Shown: positions 43,054 to 54,466 of the stretch, piece by piece | Layout of the letters: each line of letters begins with the position of its first letter | How positions within the stretch are numbered: position 1 is the first letter of the stretch | Assembly: GCF_002994615.1 (NCBI RefSeq) | Contig: NZ_PVNK01000112.1 | Span: 1 to 64,000 of the forward strand | Length of the DNA: 64,000 bases | Direction of reading: 5' to 3' | Source of the DNA: Enhygromyxa salina | GTDB lineage: Bacteria > Myxococcota_A > Polyangia > Nannocystales > Nannocystaceae | The notes under the pieces: model-generated | Database searches by the model: none | What the model was told of the DNA's origin: nothing | What the model saw: the letters and a program-made list of their open reading frames with translations, nothing else | Position numbers and translations under genes: made by a program

Positions 43054-43575
43054 ATGCTCCGCGAACGCGCCATCGGAGGCAACGCGCCAGTCGCGCTACT
43101 CCTCGGGACACTTGGGATCCTCGGGGCCCTCGGCTGCAGCCCCCAGGTCGGCGACCCATGCAAGCGCGCCACCGACTGCGGGCTCGACGGGGTCCGGCAG
43201 TGCGACGTGTCCAACGCCTCGCGCGATCCCGACCAGGATGGCGAGTGCATCGTCGAGAACTGCAGCTTCGGGGTCTGCCCCAGCGAGGCCGTGTGCGTGA
43301 AGGTGTACGCCAGCGACTTCGTCTCGATCGCCTGCGACCCGGACACCGAGGACATCGGCAGCGACAACTGCCTGCCCAACGAGGTCTGCCTGCCCGAGGG
43401 GCTGTGCGCCGACGAGATCCGGGCGCGGACCAGCTGCCGCCGCAAGTGCAAGACCGACAGCAACTGCCGCAGCAACTACAAGTGCGAGGAGACCGGCGTG
43501 GGCGGGGTCTACGTCGCGCCGGATCCCAGCGATCCCACGCGCCAGCTCAGCGCGAAGATCTGCGTGCCGCGCTAG
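43054..43575 (+). CDS. Cysteine-rich lipoprotein (hypothetical)
   Basis: 173 aa from ATG 43054, which gives a normal signal peptide ending in lipobox LGALGC; an upstream start would add a charged non-signal stretch. The mature part has about 18 cysteines in short spaced pairs (DPCKRATDCG, NCSFGVCPSEAVCV, SCRRKCKTDSNCR), probably disulfide bonded outside the cytoplasm. Similar Cys-patterned lipoproteins are numerous in myxobacteria. No enzyme motif. Confidence 0.7.
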   Translation: MLRERAIGGNAPVALLLGTLGILGALGCSPQVGDPCKRATDCGLDGVRQCDVSNASRDPDQDGECIVENCSFGVCPSEAVCVKVYASDFVSIACDPDTEDIGSDNCLPNEVCLPEGLCADEIRARTSCRRKCKTDSNCRSNYKCEETGVGGVYVAPDPSDPTRQLSAKICVPR

Positions 43576-43624
43576 CTCGAGCGGCGTGACCAGGAGCCAG
43601 CGCCGCGCGCCCGGACGCTCCGAG

Positions 43625-44902
43625 CTACTCCAACCACGCGCAGATCCGCTCGATCGCCTCGAGCGTGCCTGGACAATTGCGGTGCAAGAAGGACTCGTCG
43701 AGCTGACCGTCAAAGCCCGCGAGCTCGCGCAGCGCCTGCGCGCCATCGAAGTTGACGTAGGCCAGGCGCGCCGTCAGCTCGGCGCGCGGCCGGCCAAACT
43801 CCGAGCCAGGCAAGATCGCGACCCCGGTATCGTCGAGCAGCCGCCGACACAGCTCGACGCTGTCGGTCACGCCTCGGGTCGAGAGTCGCTCGCGCAGCGG
43901 GGAGAAGTCGGGGAACAGATAAAAGGCGCCCTCCGGCATCGGGCAGCGCAGGCCGGCCCGCTGGAGGCGGGTGGCGATCCAGTTGCCGAGCAGGGCGAGG
44001 ATCCGGCGTGAGTCGGCGAGGTAGCGCTCGATCTCGGGTCCGCCCTCGAACGCGCGCACGGCCGCAAATTGGATCGGCGCCGAGGTCGAGGTGAAGGTCT
44101 CGCTCGCGGCCGCGGCCATGGCGTCGAGGAGCCAGCGCATGCGCGGCGGAAACAAGAAGGTCCCGAGCCGCCAGCCTCCGGCGCCGCACCACTTGCTCAG
44201 GCCCGACGAGACGATCGTGCCCTCGGGGTAGTAGCGGGCCATCGACACGTGCTCGCCCGCGTGGTGGAGCTCGCCGTAGATCTCGTCGCTGAGCAGGACC
44301 ACGCCGTTGCGCTTGGCGACCTTGGCCAGCTGCTTGCACTGCGCGGGGCTGTAGGTCCGCCCGGTCGGGTTGGCCGGGTAGTTCAAGATCACGATCCGCG
44401 GTCGCCCGGGGTCCTCGGCGCACAGCTCGTCGAGGCGCTCGGGCTGCAGGCGCCAGTCGTCGTCCTGATCGGTCTGGACCATGCAGACCCTGCGCCCGAT
44501 GATCTTGGCCTGGGGCGCGTAGGACACCCACGCAGGCGTGGGGATGACGAGGTCACCGTAGTAGACCAGCTGGAGCAGAAACATCAGCTCCTTGCTGCCG
44601 GGGCCGATCAGCACGTCGTCGCCGCTGCGCGAGATGTCGGCCCGGCGAGCGTGATAGTCGGCGACGGCGTCGCGCAGGGCCCGGAGGCCGCGCACGGGCA
44701 GGTAGTCCTTCTCGCCCGCGTGCGTGCGCAGAGCCTCGACGACCGGCTCGGCGACGGGGAAGGGCGACTGGCCGAGCCCGAGCTTCCAGACCTTGCGGCC
44801 GTCGGCGATCAGCTGATCGCTGTGCTCGTTGATCGCTACGGTCGCCGAGCTCCGCATCCCACGGACGTTGAGGTTGAGGTGGACCTTCGGGCGCCGAGAC
44901 AC
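43625..44902 (-). CDS. Pyridoxal-phosphate aminotransferase, class I/II
   Basis: 425 aa from GTG 44902. Fold-type I aminotransferase: NPTG (substrate/PLP contact) in NYPANPTGRTYS, DEIYGEL holding the PLP-contacting Asp and Tyr, and the PLP lysine in SSGLSKWCGAGGWRLG. The N-terminal GLGQSPFPV string and overall length are like aspartate/aromatic aminotransferases. The amino donor is not determinable. It is convergent with the lipoprotein gene at 43054 and divergent in orientation from none: the next gene on the same strand starts 75 nt upstream. Confidence 0.88.
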   Translation of the reverse strand: MSRRPKVHLNLNVRGMRSSATVAINEHSDQLIADGRKVWKLGLGQSPFPVAEPVVEALRTHAGEKDYLPVRGLRALRDAVADYHARRADISRSGDDVLIGPGSKELMFLLQLVYYGDLVIPTPAWVSYAPQAKIIGRRVCMVQTDQDDDWRLQPERLDELCAEDPGRPRIVILNYPANPTGRTYSPAQCKQLAKVAKRNGVVLLSDEIYGELHHAGEHVSMARYYPEGTIVSSGLSKWCGAGGWRLGTFLFPPRMRWLLDAMAAAASETFTSTSAPIQFAAVRAFEGGPEIERYLADSRRILALLGNWIATRLQRAGLRCPMPEGAFYLFPDFSPLRERLSTRGVTDSVELCRRLLDDTGVAILPGSEFGRPRAELTARLAYVNFDGAQALRELAGFDGQLDESFLHRNCPGTLEAIERICAWLE

Positions 44903-44976
44903 GATTGATCATGATGGTAGCGACGGACCGGCGCCCGTGTCGACATCCAAGTCGACCGAATCTGCGCGCTCGAGCT

Positions 44977-45954
44977 CTACGAGCCCGGGATGTCGAGATA
45001 CGTGAGCTCCAGGAACGCCGCCAGCGCCGGCGCGAGCGAGGCCATGTGATCGCCGGGGACCTCGATCTTCTCGAAGGGCTTGCCGAGCTCCCACGCGCGT
45101 CGCTCGAGCGCCGCGGCGTTGTCGATGAACCACGGATCGTCGCGGCCGACATAGGCGACGTGGCGGTGCACCATCCACGGCAAGTTGGGCCCGAGCACGC
45201 GCAGCTCGGTCTCGCTCGGATCGCTGGGGTCAAAGCGCACGAGCTCGCGGTTGCCCGTTGACGCGGCCCAGCGCCCAAAGGTCTCGGGCACGTAGATCCC
45301 CCCGCAGCTGGCCGACATCCGCAGCGGCAGCTGCGGGTACAAGCTCAACATCGCCGCGACCGCGCCGCCGATGCTGTGCCCGAACGCGTAGACTCGCCGC
45401 CGGTCGACCATCGGCTGGGCCGCGAGCCACTCGACGGCCGCGCGAGCGTCGTCGACCTCGCCCCACAGCAGCTCGAAGTCGCCGGGGTTGCCGTTCTCGC
45501 CCCGGAGCGTCGGCGCCATGACCACGTAGCCGGCGTCGAGGAAGGGCCGCACGGCCTCGAAGTCGTCGGGCCCGAAGGCGAAATCCCCGTGAAAGTAGAC
45601 CAGCGCCGGGGCGCTGCGAGAGCCGCTCGCGCCGAGCGGCGTCGCGTACCAGGCCCGCAGCGAGAGCTCGCCAGAGGGATAGGTCACGGACTGGACCCCG
45701 CGCGGCGGCGCGTCGTCGCTGTACTCGCCCGGCGAGGGGCCGAGCTCACGCAGCTGGGTCTCGTGTGCGTGACGACGGGCGAGGTAAGGCGTTGTCGGTT
45801 CCGCGCGCACGACCTCGTCGGGGCGCGCGACCTCGCTTTTGCGACAGCCCGCGGGTCCTACGCCGAGCGCGAGCGCGACGCTGATCAGCGCCGCGGGACT
45901 CCAGCCGGCTCCCAGAGCCACAAGCCGCGCTCGGGAGTGCCGCACGGACCGCAT
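44977..45954 (-). CDS. Alpha/beta-hydrolase lipoprotein
   Basis: 325 aa from ATG 45954, giving a signal peptide with lipobox GPAGC (Cys37). The nucleophile elbow is GHSIGG, preceded by [11 protein letters not shown] (oxyanion HG) and [16 protein letters not shown]-terminal GDH supplies the likely catalytic His. The pattern fits prolyl-oligopeptidase/dienelactone-hydrolase-like esterases and peptidases anchored outside the inner membrane. The substrate is unknown. It is divergent from typA, 74 nt apart. Confidence 0.83.
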   Translation of the reverse strand: MRSVRHSRARLVALGAGWSPAALISVALALGVGPAGCRKSEVARPDEVVRAEPTTPYLARRHAHETQLRELGPSPGEYSDDAPPRGVQSVTYPSGELSLRAWYATPLGASGSRSAPALVYFHGDFAFGPDDFEAVRPFLDAGYVVMAPTLRGENGNPGDFELLWGEVDDARAAVEWLAAQPMVDRRRVYAFGHSIGGAVAAMLSLYPQLPLRMSASCGGIYVPETFGRWAASTGNRELVRFDPSDPSETELRVLGPNLPWMVHRHVAYVGRDDPWFIDNAAALERRAWELGKPFEKIEVPGDHMASLAPALAAFLELTYLDIPGS

Positions 45955-46028
45955 GGCTCGAGTGTGCGGGTTGTGCGGGTCCCGGTCCATGGCCGACTTT
46001 GGTCGGGACCGGGATCCTGGCGCGTCGC

Positions 46029-47975
<1,947 letters not shown>

Positions 47976-48056
47976 GCCCCGGGTCCTTGGCCAGGCACCC
48001 CGACGCCGTGGCTCCATTGAATTGAACTCACATCGGGGACTTGCTACGTCTGGGCT

Positions 48057-50666
48057 GTGCCTCGCCGTAGCTTGCCCCTGACGCTGTTGTTGTTGACCGT
48101 CGCGCTCGGCCCCGCTTGCAGGGGGGACGACGCGAGCGCCATCAATGAGGACGGCGACACGAGCGACACGGGCGACGCCGACGACACGGGCGACACGGGC
48201 GACGCCGAGCCCGTCGAGCCCTTCGACGAGTTCCCGGGCCTCAGCGCCGAGGTCCGGATCGACATCGACGAGCGCGGCATCCCCCACATCTACGGCGCGA
48301 CCGACAACGACGTCGCCTACGCCTCGGGCTATCAGATGGCGACCGAGCGCCTGTTTCAGATGGCGCTGCTGCGGCGCCGCGCCCTCGGGCGCCAGGCCGA
48401 GGTCCTCGGCCCGGACTTCGTCGACCAGGACATCGTCTCGCGCACCTTCAACCTGCGGCGGTGGGGCCACCTCAACGCCGAGCGCCTCCGCGAGGAGGGG
48501 CCCGACGTCTACAACTACATCATCTCGTGGCTCGCCGGGGTCAACGCCCGGATCGCCGAGGTCAACGCCGGCGAGGTCCCGCTGCCCTACGGCTTCGCCG
48601 AGGCCGGGTTCACGCCCGAGCCGTGGGAGCGCGACGACGAGTTTGCGATCGGCAAGCTGTTTTATCTGGCCAACTCCAACACCTTCGAGAACGACCTGCT
48701 CGCGACGGTTTTGCGCGACAACATCCCCGGGACCTGGAACAGCTTCGAGCTCGGCAAGCCGATGTTCCCGGTCGCGATCATGCCCGACGACGAGGTCCCC
48801 CAGGGCATGAAGCCCGACACCGGGCCCTCGCACCTCGACAAGGCCCGGGCGCCGCAGCCCATGGATCCCTACTCCCCGGCGGCGGTCCACGACGCGCTCG
48901 ACCGCCTCCACCACGCCATGAGTCACGTCGGCGGGTCCGGCCCCTTCGGCAGCAACAACTGGGCGATCGACGGTCGCCACACCGCCAACGGCCGCTCGCT
49001 GATCGCCAACGATCCCCACCAGCCGCTCGAGAGCCCGTCGCTGATGTACGCCCAGCACCTCAACAGCATCGACGAGGGCACGGGCACCCAGGACGTGATC
49101 GGCTTCTCCTTCGCCGGGAGCATGGGCGTGCAGCTCGGCCACAACCGCAAGCTCCACTGGGCCGCGACCACCAACTTCGCCGACGTCATGGATCTGTGGG
49201 ACGTGCGCGTCGAGGGCGAGGGCGTCTGGGCCGGCGAGGACTACGTCGAGTGGGTCGCGCGCGAGGAGCTGATCGAGGTCGCGGGCGCCGAGCCGGTCGT
49301 GCTCGAGCTCAAGGACGTGCCCGACTACGGCGTGATCGTGCCCTCCGAGCTGATCCCGCTGCCGATCGCGGGCGCCGGGCGCGAGCTTCTCGTCAACTGG
49401 ACCGGGTTCGCGGCGACCAACGAGGAGCAGTGCTTCGCGCGGATGTCGGCGGCCCAGGACATCCCGAGCTGGGAGGCCGGCGCGGATCTGATGGAGGTCG
49501 CCGGCTTCAACTTCGTCGCCGCGACCGCCGACGCGATCTCCTATCGCGTCCACATCTTGGTCCCCGATCGCGACCTCAGCGGCGGCGCCTTGCCCTACGT
49601 CGTCATCGACGGCGACGACGACGCGTCCTACTGGACCAGCTACCTCTCGGAGGACCAGCTCCCCAGCAGCCACGCCGACAGCCGCGGGTGGATCGCCTCG
49701 GCCAACAACGACCCCTGGGGCTTCACCTTCGATGGCGACGTGACCAACGACCCCTTCTACTACGGCTTCTTCTACGCCGCCGGTCACCGGGCCAAGCGCC
49801 TCCACGACGAGCTCGAGCGCCTGACCGAGCAGGGCGAGGTGAGCGTGCAAGACATGCAGGCGCTGCAGCTCGACAGCCACAGCCCGATGTCCGACGAGCT
49901 GCTCCCGATCGTGCTCGACGCGGCCGCCCAGATCGGGACCAACATCGACCTCGCCGAGTTCGAGGGCAACGAGGACATCCAGACCCTCGCCGCCGCGCTC
50001 GACAGCTGGGATCAGACCATGGACCGCGACTCGGCCGGCGCGCTGATCTGGCACCTGTGGCTGCACAACATGGCCTGGGAGGCGGTCCAGGACGACTTCG
50101 CGTTCCTCTATACCCTCGTGTTCGCCGAGCAGCCGCCCTACATCATCAAGATCCCCGCGCTGGCCATGCTCCACCAGTACTCGACCGACGGGCTGCTGCA
50201 GGTCAGCCGCGAGTGGATCGCGGTCGAGGCCCTTCGCCGGACCGCCGAGTGGCTCAACCAGACCTACGGCAGCGTCGACCCTGGCGGCTACAGCTGGGCC
50301 GACATGCACGGGACCCGGTTCAGCAACCCCTTCGGCGGCGAGCTCGACGGCGGCTGGACCCCGACCAACGGCGGCGAGGACACCCTCAACGTGTCCTCGT
50401 CCAACTTCTACGCCGGGCCCAGCGGCGATCCGGCCGAGCGCTTTGACTCCAACGACGGGCCGATCTTCCGGGTGGTCACGAGCTTCGCCGAGGACGGCAC
50501 GCCCGAGGCGACCGTGAACTTCCCGCGCGGCAACTCGGGCGAGCCGGGGTCTCCGCACTGGGACGACACCCTCGAGGACTGGGCCAACGGCGTGTACTCG
50601 CCGCTGCCCTTCCGCCGCGAGGAGGTCGAGGCCGCGACTCAGAGCAGCTTCACGCTCACGCCCTGA
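48057..50666 (+). CDS. Penicillin-acylase-family Ntn-hydrolase lipoprotein
   Basis: 869 aa from GTG 48057. Lipobox ALGPAC (Cys21) is followed by an Asp/Thr-rich spacer. The family signature is complete: the new N-terminal Ser299 in GPFGSNNWAI, where autocleavage splits alpha and beta chains; IANDPHQPLESPSLMY; and GFSFAGSMGVQLGHN. Such enzymes deacylate penicillins, acyl-homoserine lactones or other amides. In a predator this could be quorum quenching or antibiotic breakdown (inference). It is about 80 nt downstream of typA. Confidence 0.9.
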   Translation: MPRRSLPLTLLLLTVALGPACRGDDASAINEDGDTSDTGDADDTGDTGDAEPVEPFDEFPGLSAEVRIDIDERGIPHIYGATDNDVAYASGYQMATERLFQMALLRRRALGRQAEVLGPDFVDQDIVSRTFNLRRWGHLNAERLREEGPDVYNYIISWLAGVNARIAEVNAGEVPLPYGFAEAGFTPEPWERDDEFAIGKLFYLANSNTFENDLLATVLRDNIPGTWNSFELGKPMFPVAIMPDDEVPQGMKPDTGPSHLDKARAPQPMDPYSPAAVHDALDRLHHAMSHVGGSGPFGSNNWAIDGRHTANGRSLIANDPHQPLESPSLMYAQHLNSIDEGTGTQDVIGFSFAGSMGVQLGHNRKLHWAATTNFADVMDLWDVRVEGEGVWAGEDYVEWVAREELIEVAGAEPVVLELKDVPDYGVIVPSELIPLPIAGAGRELLVNWTGFAATNEEQCFARMSAAQDIPSWEAGADLMEVAGFNFVAATADAISYRVHILVPDRDLSGGALPYVVIDGDDDASYWTSYLSEDQLPSSHADSRGWIASANNDPWGFTFDGDVTNDPFYYGFFYAAGHRAKRLHDELERLTEQGEVSVQDMQALQLDSHSPMSDELLPIVLDAAAQIGTNIDLAEFEGNEDIQTLAAALDSWDQTMDRDSAGALIWHLWLHNMAWEAVQDDFAFLYTLVFAEQPPYIIKIPALAMLHQYSTDGLLQVSREWIAVEALRRTAEWLNQTYGSVDPGGYSWADMHGTRFSNPFGGELDGGWTPTNGGEDTLNVSSSNFYAGPSGDPAERFDSNDGPIFRVVTSFAEDGTPEATVNFPRGNSGEPGSPHWDDTLEDWANGVYSPLPFRREEVEAATQSSFTLTP

Positions 50667-50674
50667 ACCGGGCT

Positions 50675-52600
50675 TTAACGCGGCTTCACGGTGTCCCGCG
50701 TGGCGCTCGCCTCGTCGCTGCCCTCGCCATCGAGCGGGCAGCGCATGCTCTCCACGTGAAACTCCACCCGCCGGTTCCTGTGCCGCTGGCCAGCGCTATC
50801 GTTCGGTCCCAAGGGCCGAGACATGCCGAGCCCGACAGCCGAGAGCCGGCTGGCCTCGACGCCGTGCGCCACCAGCCAGCTCACGACCGCGTCGGCGCGG
50901 GCCTGGCTGAGCTCTAGGTTGCGGTCGGCGGCCCCGACGTTGTCGGTGTTGCCTTCGACCCGCAGCTTGGTGATCTCTGGCTGATTGGCGAGGACCTCCA
51001 CGATGGCCTTCAGGAGGTCCTCATCGTGCTCGTCGACGACGGCGCTGCCGGTCGCGAACTCGATCTTCTCGCCGAGGCGAAGCTGGCAGTCCGCGAGCTC
51101 GATCTGGGCTGGCACCTTTGGGTAGAGCTGAAACTGGAACGACAGATCAGGGCTCTGGGCGATCATGTTCGGGGTCGTGAAGTCCATGCGACCGTCGAGG
51201 GAGCTGAGCAGCTCCGCGTTCTCCATGACCGGCCACCACGGGGCGACGTCCAGGCCCGCCTCACCATCGTGATAGGACCACGCGACAAACTCGGAGCAGA
51301 TCATCGCCATCTGACCGTCGTCGGTCCCGGCGACGAAGGTCACGACCGCGCGTACGACCCAGCCGGCGGTCGAGGCGAGCCCGGCGACGAAGCTGTCCCA
51401 CCAAGACTCCGAGTCATCGAGGCGGACGCGGTTGTCGTTGGCGACGAGGGCCATGCTCGCGATCGCGGCGAGCTGCCCCCACGCGTAGGGGACCTGCCAG
51501 TATTTGGACTTCTCGACCACCCAGTACTGCTGCTCGTCGGTGATGCCATCCCGCCGATATACGTCCAGTGTCGTGCAGCCCGCGACGGTGTCTTGGAGGG
51601 TGTGTGTGACCAACCCCTCGGAGAGCATCTCGGCCGTCTGGTCGTCGCCGAGGTAGAGCGCGACGTGTGAGTACCACGGTCGTCCGAGGCGATTGGGCTG
51701 GCCGAGTTGCATGCGCTCCGCCACCTGGATCCCCGGGCTGATCAGCGTGTTGCCCTGGCACAAGAGGATGTCTCCGGGCTGCAAGCGATGATCTCGCAGG
51801 GGCTGCTCCGGCCCGCCGACGACCCGCACCGCGGTCGGTGCAAACCCCGGAGCGCTCGCGGCCAGGTAGACATCGGAGTCCAACCTGACCCGGACCCTGA
51901 ATCGTGCGACCCCATTGGCGTCGGTGCTGACCACGGCGCGCTGTCCGATCGCGAGGCGCACGGCTTGGTTGAAACCGCTCAGCGTAATGTTTGTGGGTTG
52001 CCCAGCGGGTGCCGGCCCTTGCAACGCGATCGCTACATCCACGACGGTGCCGGGGAGCGCGTGAATCACCGACTGTGCGGCCTCCAGCTGCGGACGAACC
52101 TCGAAGGTTGTCCACTGGGAAGCATCGGCGGCGCCGGGGTTGAGCAGTACGCGCCCCGAGCCCTCGGGCTCGCCACCGACGTACCAGGCGTCGTAGAGCC
52201 CGTGGGGCAGCTGCGGGACCTCGAATCCGATCACGTTGCCCATGCGCTTGGGCGCGCGGTTTGGCAGCAGGACCGGCTCGGCCGTCCAGACCTGCGCGTC
52301 GGCAGCGATCTCGCCGCCGACTGCGTGCTGCCTGAGCAGGATCTCCGAAGGGGGGCGGGTGTCGGTGCTCGGGAACGCCATCAAGCTCCCGGGCGGGACC
52401 GAGGCGACGACGAGCGGCTGGCCGTCGATCCCCGTCACGTGGGGGATGTTGAAGTCCTCGCCGGGGAGCGGGACTGGGCCGTCGGTATAGATCGGTGCGT
52501 ATCGGGGGCTGGACAGCTCGGCCCCCGCGTGTCCGTGGCAACCGGCCCCGAGCGCGGCGAAGAGCAGCAAGCCGACCACGAGCGTCGGGCGCGCGATCAC
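50675..52600 (-). CDS. Lipoprotein fusing permuted NlpC/P60-like (YiiX) domain to OmpA
   Basis: 641 aa from GTG 52600, which places a good lipobox (LGAGC, Cys21); the longer upstream frame lacks signal features. Residues 40-260 are beta-rich and unassigned. Residues about 272-470 match the circularly permuted papain-like (YiiX) pattern: LQPGDILLCQG, His312 in WYSHVALYLG and Cys435 in MICSEFVAWSY, with catalytic His before Cys. Residues about 512-616 are an OmpA peptidoglycan-binding domain (VEGNTDNVGAADRNLELSQARADAV). The protein is therefore an outer-membrane-anchored, peptidoglycan-tethered hydrolase candidate. It is convergent with the acylase gene, 8 nt apart. Confidence 0.82.
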   Translation of the reverse strand: MIARPTLVVGLLLFAALGAGCHGHAGAELSSPRYAPIYTDGPVPLPGEDFNIPHVTGIDGQPLVVASVPPGSLMAFPSTDTRPPSEILLRQHAVGGEIAADAQVWTAEPVLLPNRAPKRMGNVIGFEVPQLPHGLYDAWYVGGEPEGSGRVLLNPGAADASQWTTFEVRPQLEAAQSVIHALPGTVVDVAIALQGPAPAGQPTNITLSGFNQAVRLAIGQRAVVSTDANGVARFRVRVRLDSDVYLAASAPGFAPTAVRVVGGPEQPLRDHRLQPGDILLCQGNTLISPGIQVAERMQLGQPNRLGRPWYSHVALYLGDDQTAEMLSEGLVTHTLQDTVAGCTTLDVYRRDGITDEQQYWVVEKSKYWQVPYAWGQLAAIASMALVANDNRVRLDDSESWWDSFVAGLASTAGWVVRAVVTFVAGTDDGQMAMICSEFVAWSYHDGEAGLDVAPWWPVMENAELLSSLDGRMDFTTPNMIAQSPDLSFQFQLYPKVPAQIELADCQLRLGEKIEFATGSAVVDEHDEDLLKAIVEVLANQPEITKLRVEGNTDNVGAADRNLELSQARADAVVSWLVAHGVEASRLSAVGLGMSRPLGPNDSAGQRHRNRRVEFHVESMRCPLDGEGSDEASATRDTVKPR

Positions 52601-52920
52601 ACTGCAGTGTACCGCGGGTCTGCTCGCCGACGAAGGCCGCCGTATCGCCCGGGGCGCCAATCGCTTCGTCGATGTTCGAGGCACGAACTGGCGGATCGCG
52701 CGACCCGTGCCGCAGCCGCCGCACCGCCTGGTCGCGAATCTCTCACCGCCGAGACTCGCCGGCCTCGCGAGGGTGCGGCTGGCGTCAGCTGGCCAGCTCT
52801 CGAAGGGTCGAGAGGCTGGGCACGAACAGATCGCTCCCGCCACGAAGCTCGACGAAGCGCGGCAGCTCCCGGCGACGTCAGGGTTGGGGGCGCCGGGCGC
52901 GACGAACTTTGTCTTGTTCC
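52601..52920. other. Noncoding stretch upstream of the OmpA fusion gene
   Basis: About 320 bp. Open frames on both strands lack family similarity and ribosome sites. It should contain the promoter of the minus-strand lipoprotein. CACTGCAGTGTA at 52599-52610 is a small palindrome next to the start. I see no other structure. Confidence 0.4.
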
Positions 52921-53292
52921 GTGGTCAGAGCCGATGACGCGAGGGTCCCATTCATCCAGTTTTGTTGGACGTACTCGAACAGCCGCGGGCGCCCTCACGC
53001 TCGATTGCAAGAGCCCAACCGCGAGACAAGGCTCGGTGTCACCCGACTCAGTCGCCGACAGACCAAGGCCGCGCGCTTCGACAAGACCGACGGGGCAACG
53101 GCTGTGGCATTTTGCGTGGACACCACCGGTGAGACCTCGGATATCCACACGGTTCAATACTTCCCCGGTGATCCGATGGTCGATAAAATCATGCGCGAGA
53201 CCGTCGCGACCTGGCGCTTCGAGCCTTTCATGGTTGATGGCAAAGCCATCAAGGCCTGCACCCAAAAGGTCTTCAAGCTCGAGTTCAAGTGA
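52921..53292 (+). pseudogene. TonB C-terminal-domain fragment, probably truncated
   Basis: Only the end of a TonB-type protein is recognisable: AVAFCVDTTGETSDIHTVQY, MRETVATWRFEPFMVDGKAI and ACTQKVFKLEFK, i.e. the beta-strand domain that contacts outer-membrane partners. The normal N-terminal membrane anchor and Pro-rich spacer are absent. A GTG at 52921 could start a 123-aa product, but its first 45 residues look random. I take it as a 5'-deleted gene; a soluble short protein is the alternative. Confidence 0.55.
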
Positions 53293-53360
53293 CTTGATCT
53301 TGAAGGGCCCACTCGCCCGGCTGGCGGTCGGACATGCGCGCTGTGTCGCCGCCGCCGCGC

Positions 53361-54326
53361 TCAGCTCGGATCTCGATCGAGAAAGCCGATCAAGGCCTGG
53401 TTGAACGCCTTGGGGTGCTCCATGTTGGGCGCGTGGCGAGCGTCCGGGAGCACGACCAGCTCGGCGTCGAGCATCTTCGCCAGGCGCTGGCCGGCGGCGA
53501 GCGGGAACACCGGATCGTTTTGGCCCCACAGGACCAGGGTCGGCCGCGGCGCGGGCAGGGGCCGGCTCGTCAAGTCGTCGATGTTGTCGACGAGCGCGTC
53601 GACGAGCGCGGCCTTCTCTTGGGGCCGGTCACCGTAGAGGCCCGTGAGGATCTGGCGCTTGGCCCAGGCGGGGACCTTGGGCGGCCGCTGGTAGGCGAGG
53701 TCGAGCAGCACCTGGACGCCGTCCTCGTCCGTCGGGATCAAAAACTCGGCGGCCGAGTCGACCTCGAAGCGATCGCACAGGGCGCGATACTCGTCGAGGG
53801 AGAACGCGCGGCCGGGGCTGTCGACGAAGGCCATCTTGCGCACGCGCTCGGGCTCGACCAAGGCGAGCTCATGGGCGACGAGCCCGCCGTAGCTGACCCC
53901 GACGACGTCGACGGCCGGGAGCTCGAGCTCATCGAGCAGCAGCTGCATCGCGTGGACCTGCGCGTCGAGGGAGAAGTCTCGGGTGTCGGAGCTCGACGCG
54001 CCAAACCACAGCAGATCCGGGACGATCACCCGGCGGGTCTTGGCCAGGGCCTCGACCTGGTCCGGCCACTGCCAGATCGCCGACGCGCCAAAGCCGTGCA
54101 AGAGCAGCACCGGTGTGGCCTGGCTGACGGCCCCGCCATCTTGGTAGGCCAGGGTCACGCCGTCTTTGGTCAGGCGCTTGGCGTCGAGCTGCGCGCGATC
54201 GTAGCGGTGCTCGAGGTGACGCTCGGTCATGCGCACGACGTTGCAGCCGCTCGTGATCACGAGCCCGAGCAGCGCGCTCGCAACCCAGCGCGAGGCGTGA
54301 CCTGGGGTCATGGCGGCGCGCCTCAT
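53361..54326 (-). CDS. Alpha/beta-hydrolase lipoprotein (esterase/lipase type)
   Basis: 321 aa. Signal peptide with lipobox VITSGC (Cys28). The fold motifs are LLLHGFGASA (oxyanion), GVSYGGL (nucleophile Ser), LWGQNDPVF (acid) and DARHAPNME (His), the complete triad. It is like haloperoxidase/epoxide-hydrolase-type esterases. Its ATG 54326 overlaps the stop of a 47-codon ORF (ATGA), so translation appears coupled. The substrate is unknown. Confidence 0.87.
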   Translation of the reverse strand: MRRAAMTPGHASRWVASALLGLVITSGCNVVRMTERHLEHRYDRAQLDAKRLTKDGVTLAYQDGGAVSQATPVLLLHGFGASAIWQWPDQVEALAKTRRVIVPDLLWFGASSSDTRDFSLDAQVHAMQLLLDELELPAVDVVGVSYGGLVAHELALVEPERVRKMAFVDSPGRAFSLDEYRALCDRFEVDSAAEFLIPTDEDGVQVLLDLAYQRPPKVPAWAKRQILTGLYGDRPQEKAALVDALVDNIDDLTSRPLPAPRPTLVLWGQNDPVFPLAAGQRLAKMLDAELVVLPDARHAPNMEHPKAFNQALIGFLDRDPS

Positions 54327-54466
54327 CCGAGCTCCTTGTCGATGTCGATGCAGAGGCCGGCCGCCGCGGCCGCGCCCTTCGAGTCGCCGAGGCCCGCGCG
54401 CTCGAAGGTCGAGACGGGCAGCAACCCCGCGCTCGCAAGCGGCAGCGTGCTCGGGTGTCGGGTCAT
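54323..54466 (-). CDS. Small ORF coupled to the hydrolase gene (47 aa)
   Basis: ATG 54466 to TGA 54323-54325, which overlaps the hydrolase ATG. The product starts MTRHPSTLPLASAGLLPVST and ends CIDIDKELG. No signal peptide and no known domain. The stop-start overlap and the codon bias like the neighbours support expression. It could be a leader peptide that couples translation, or the remnant of a longer gene. Confidence 0.4.
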   Translation of the reverse strand: MTRHPSTLPLASAGLLPVSTFERAGLGDSKGAAAAAGLCIDIDKELG

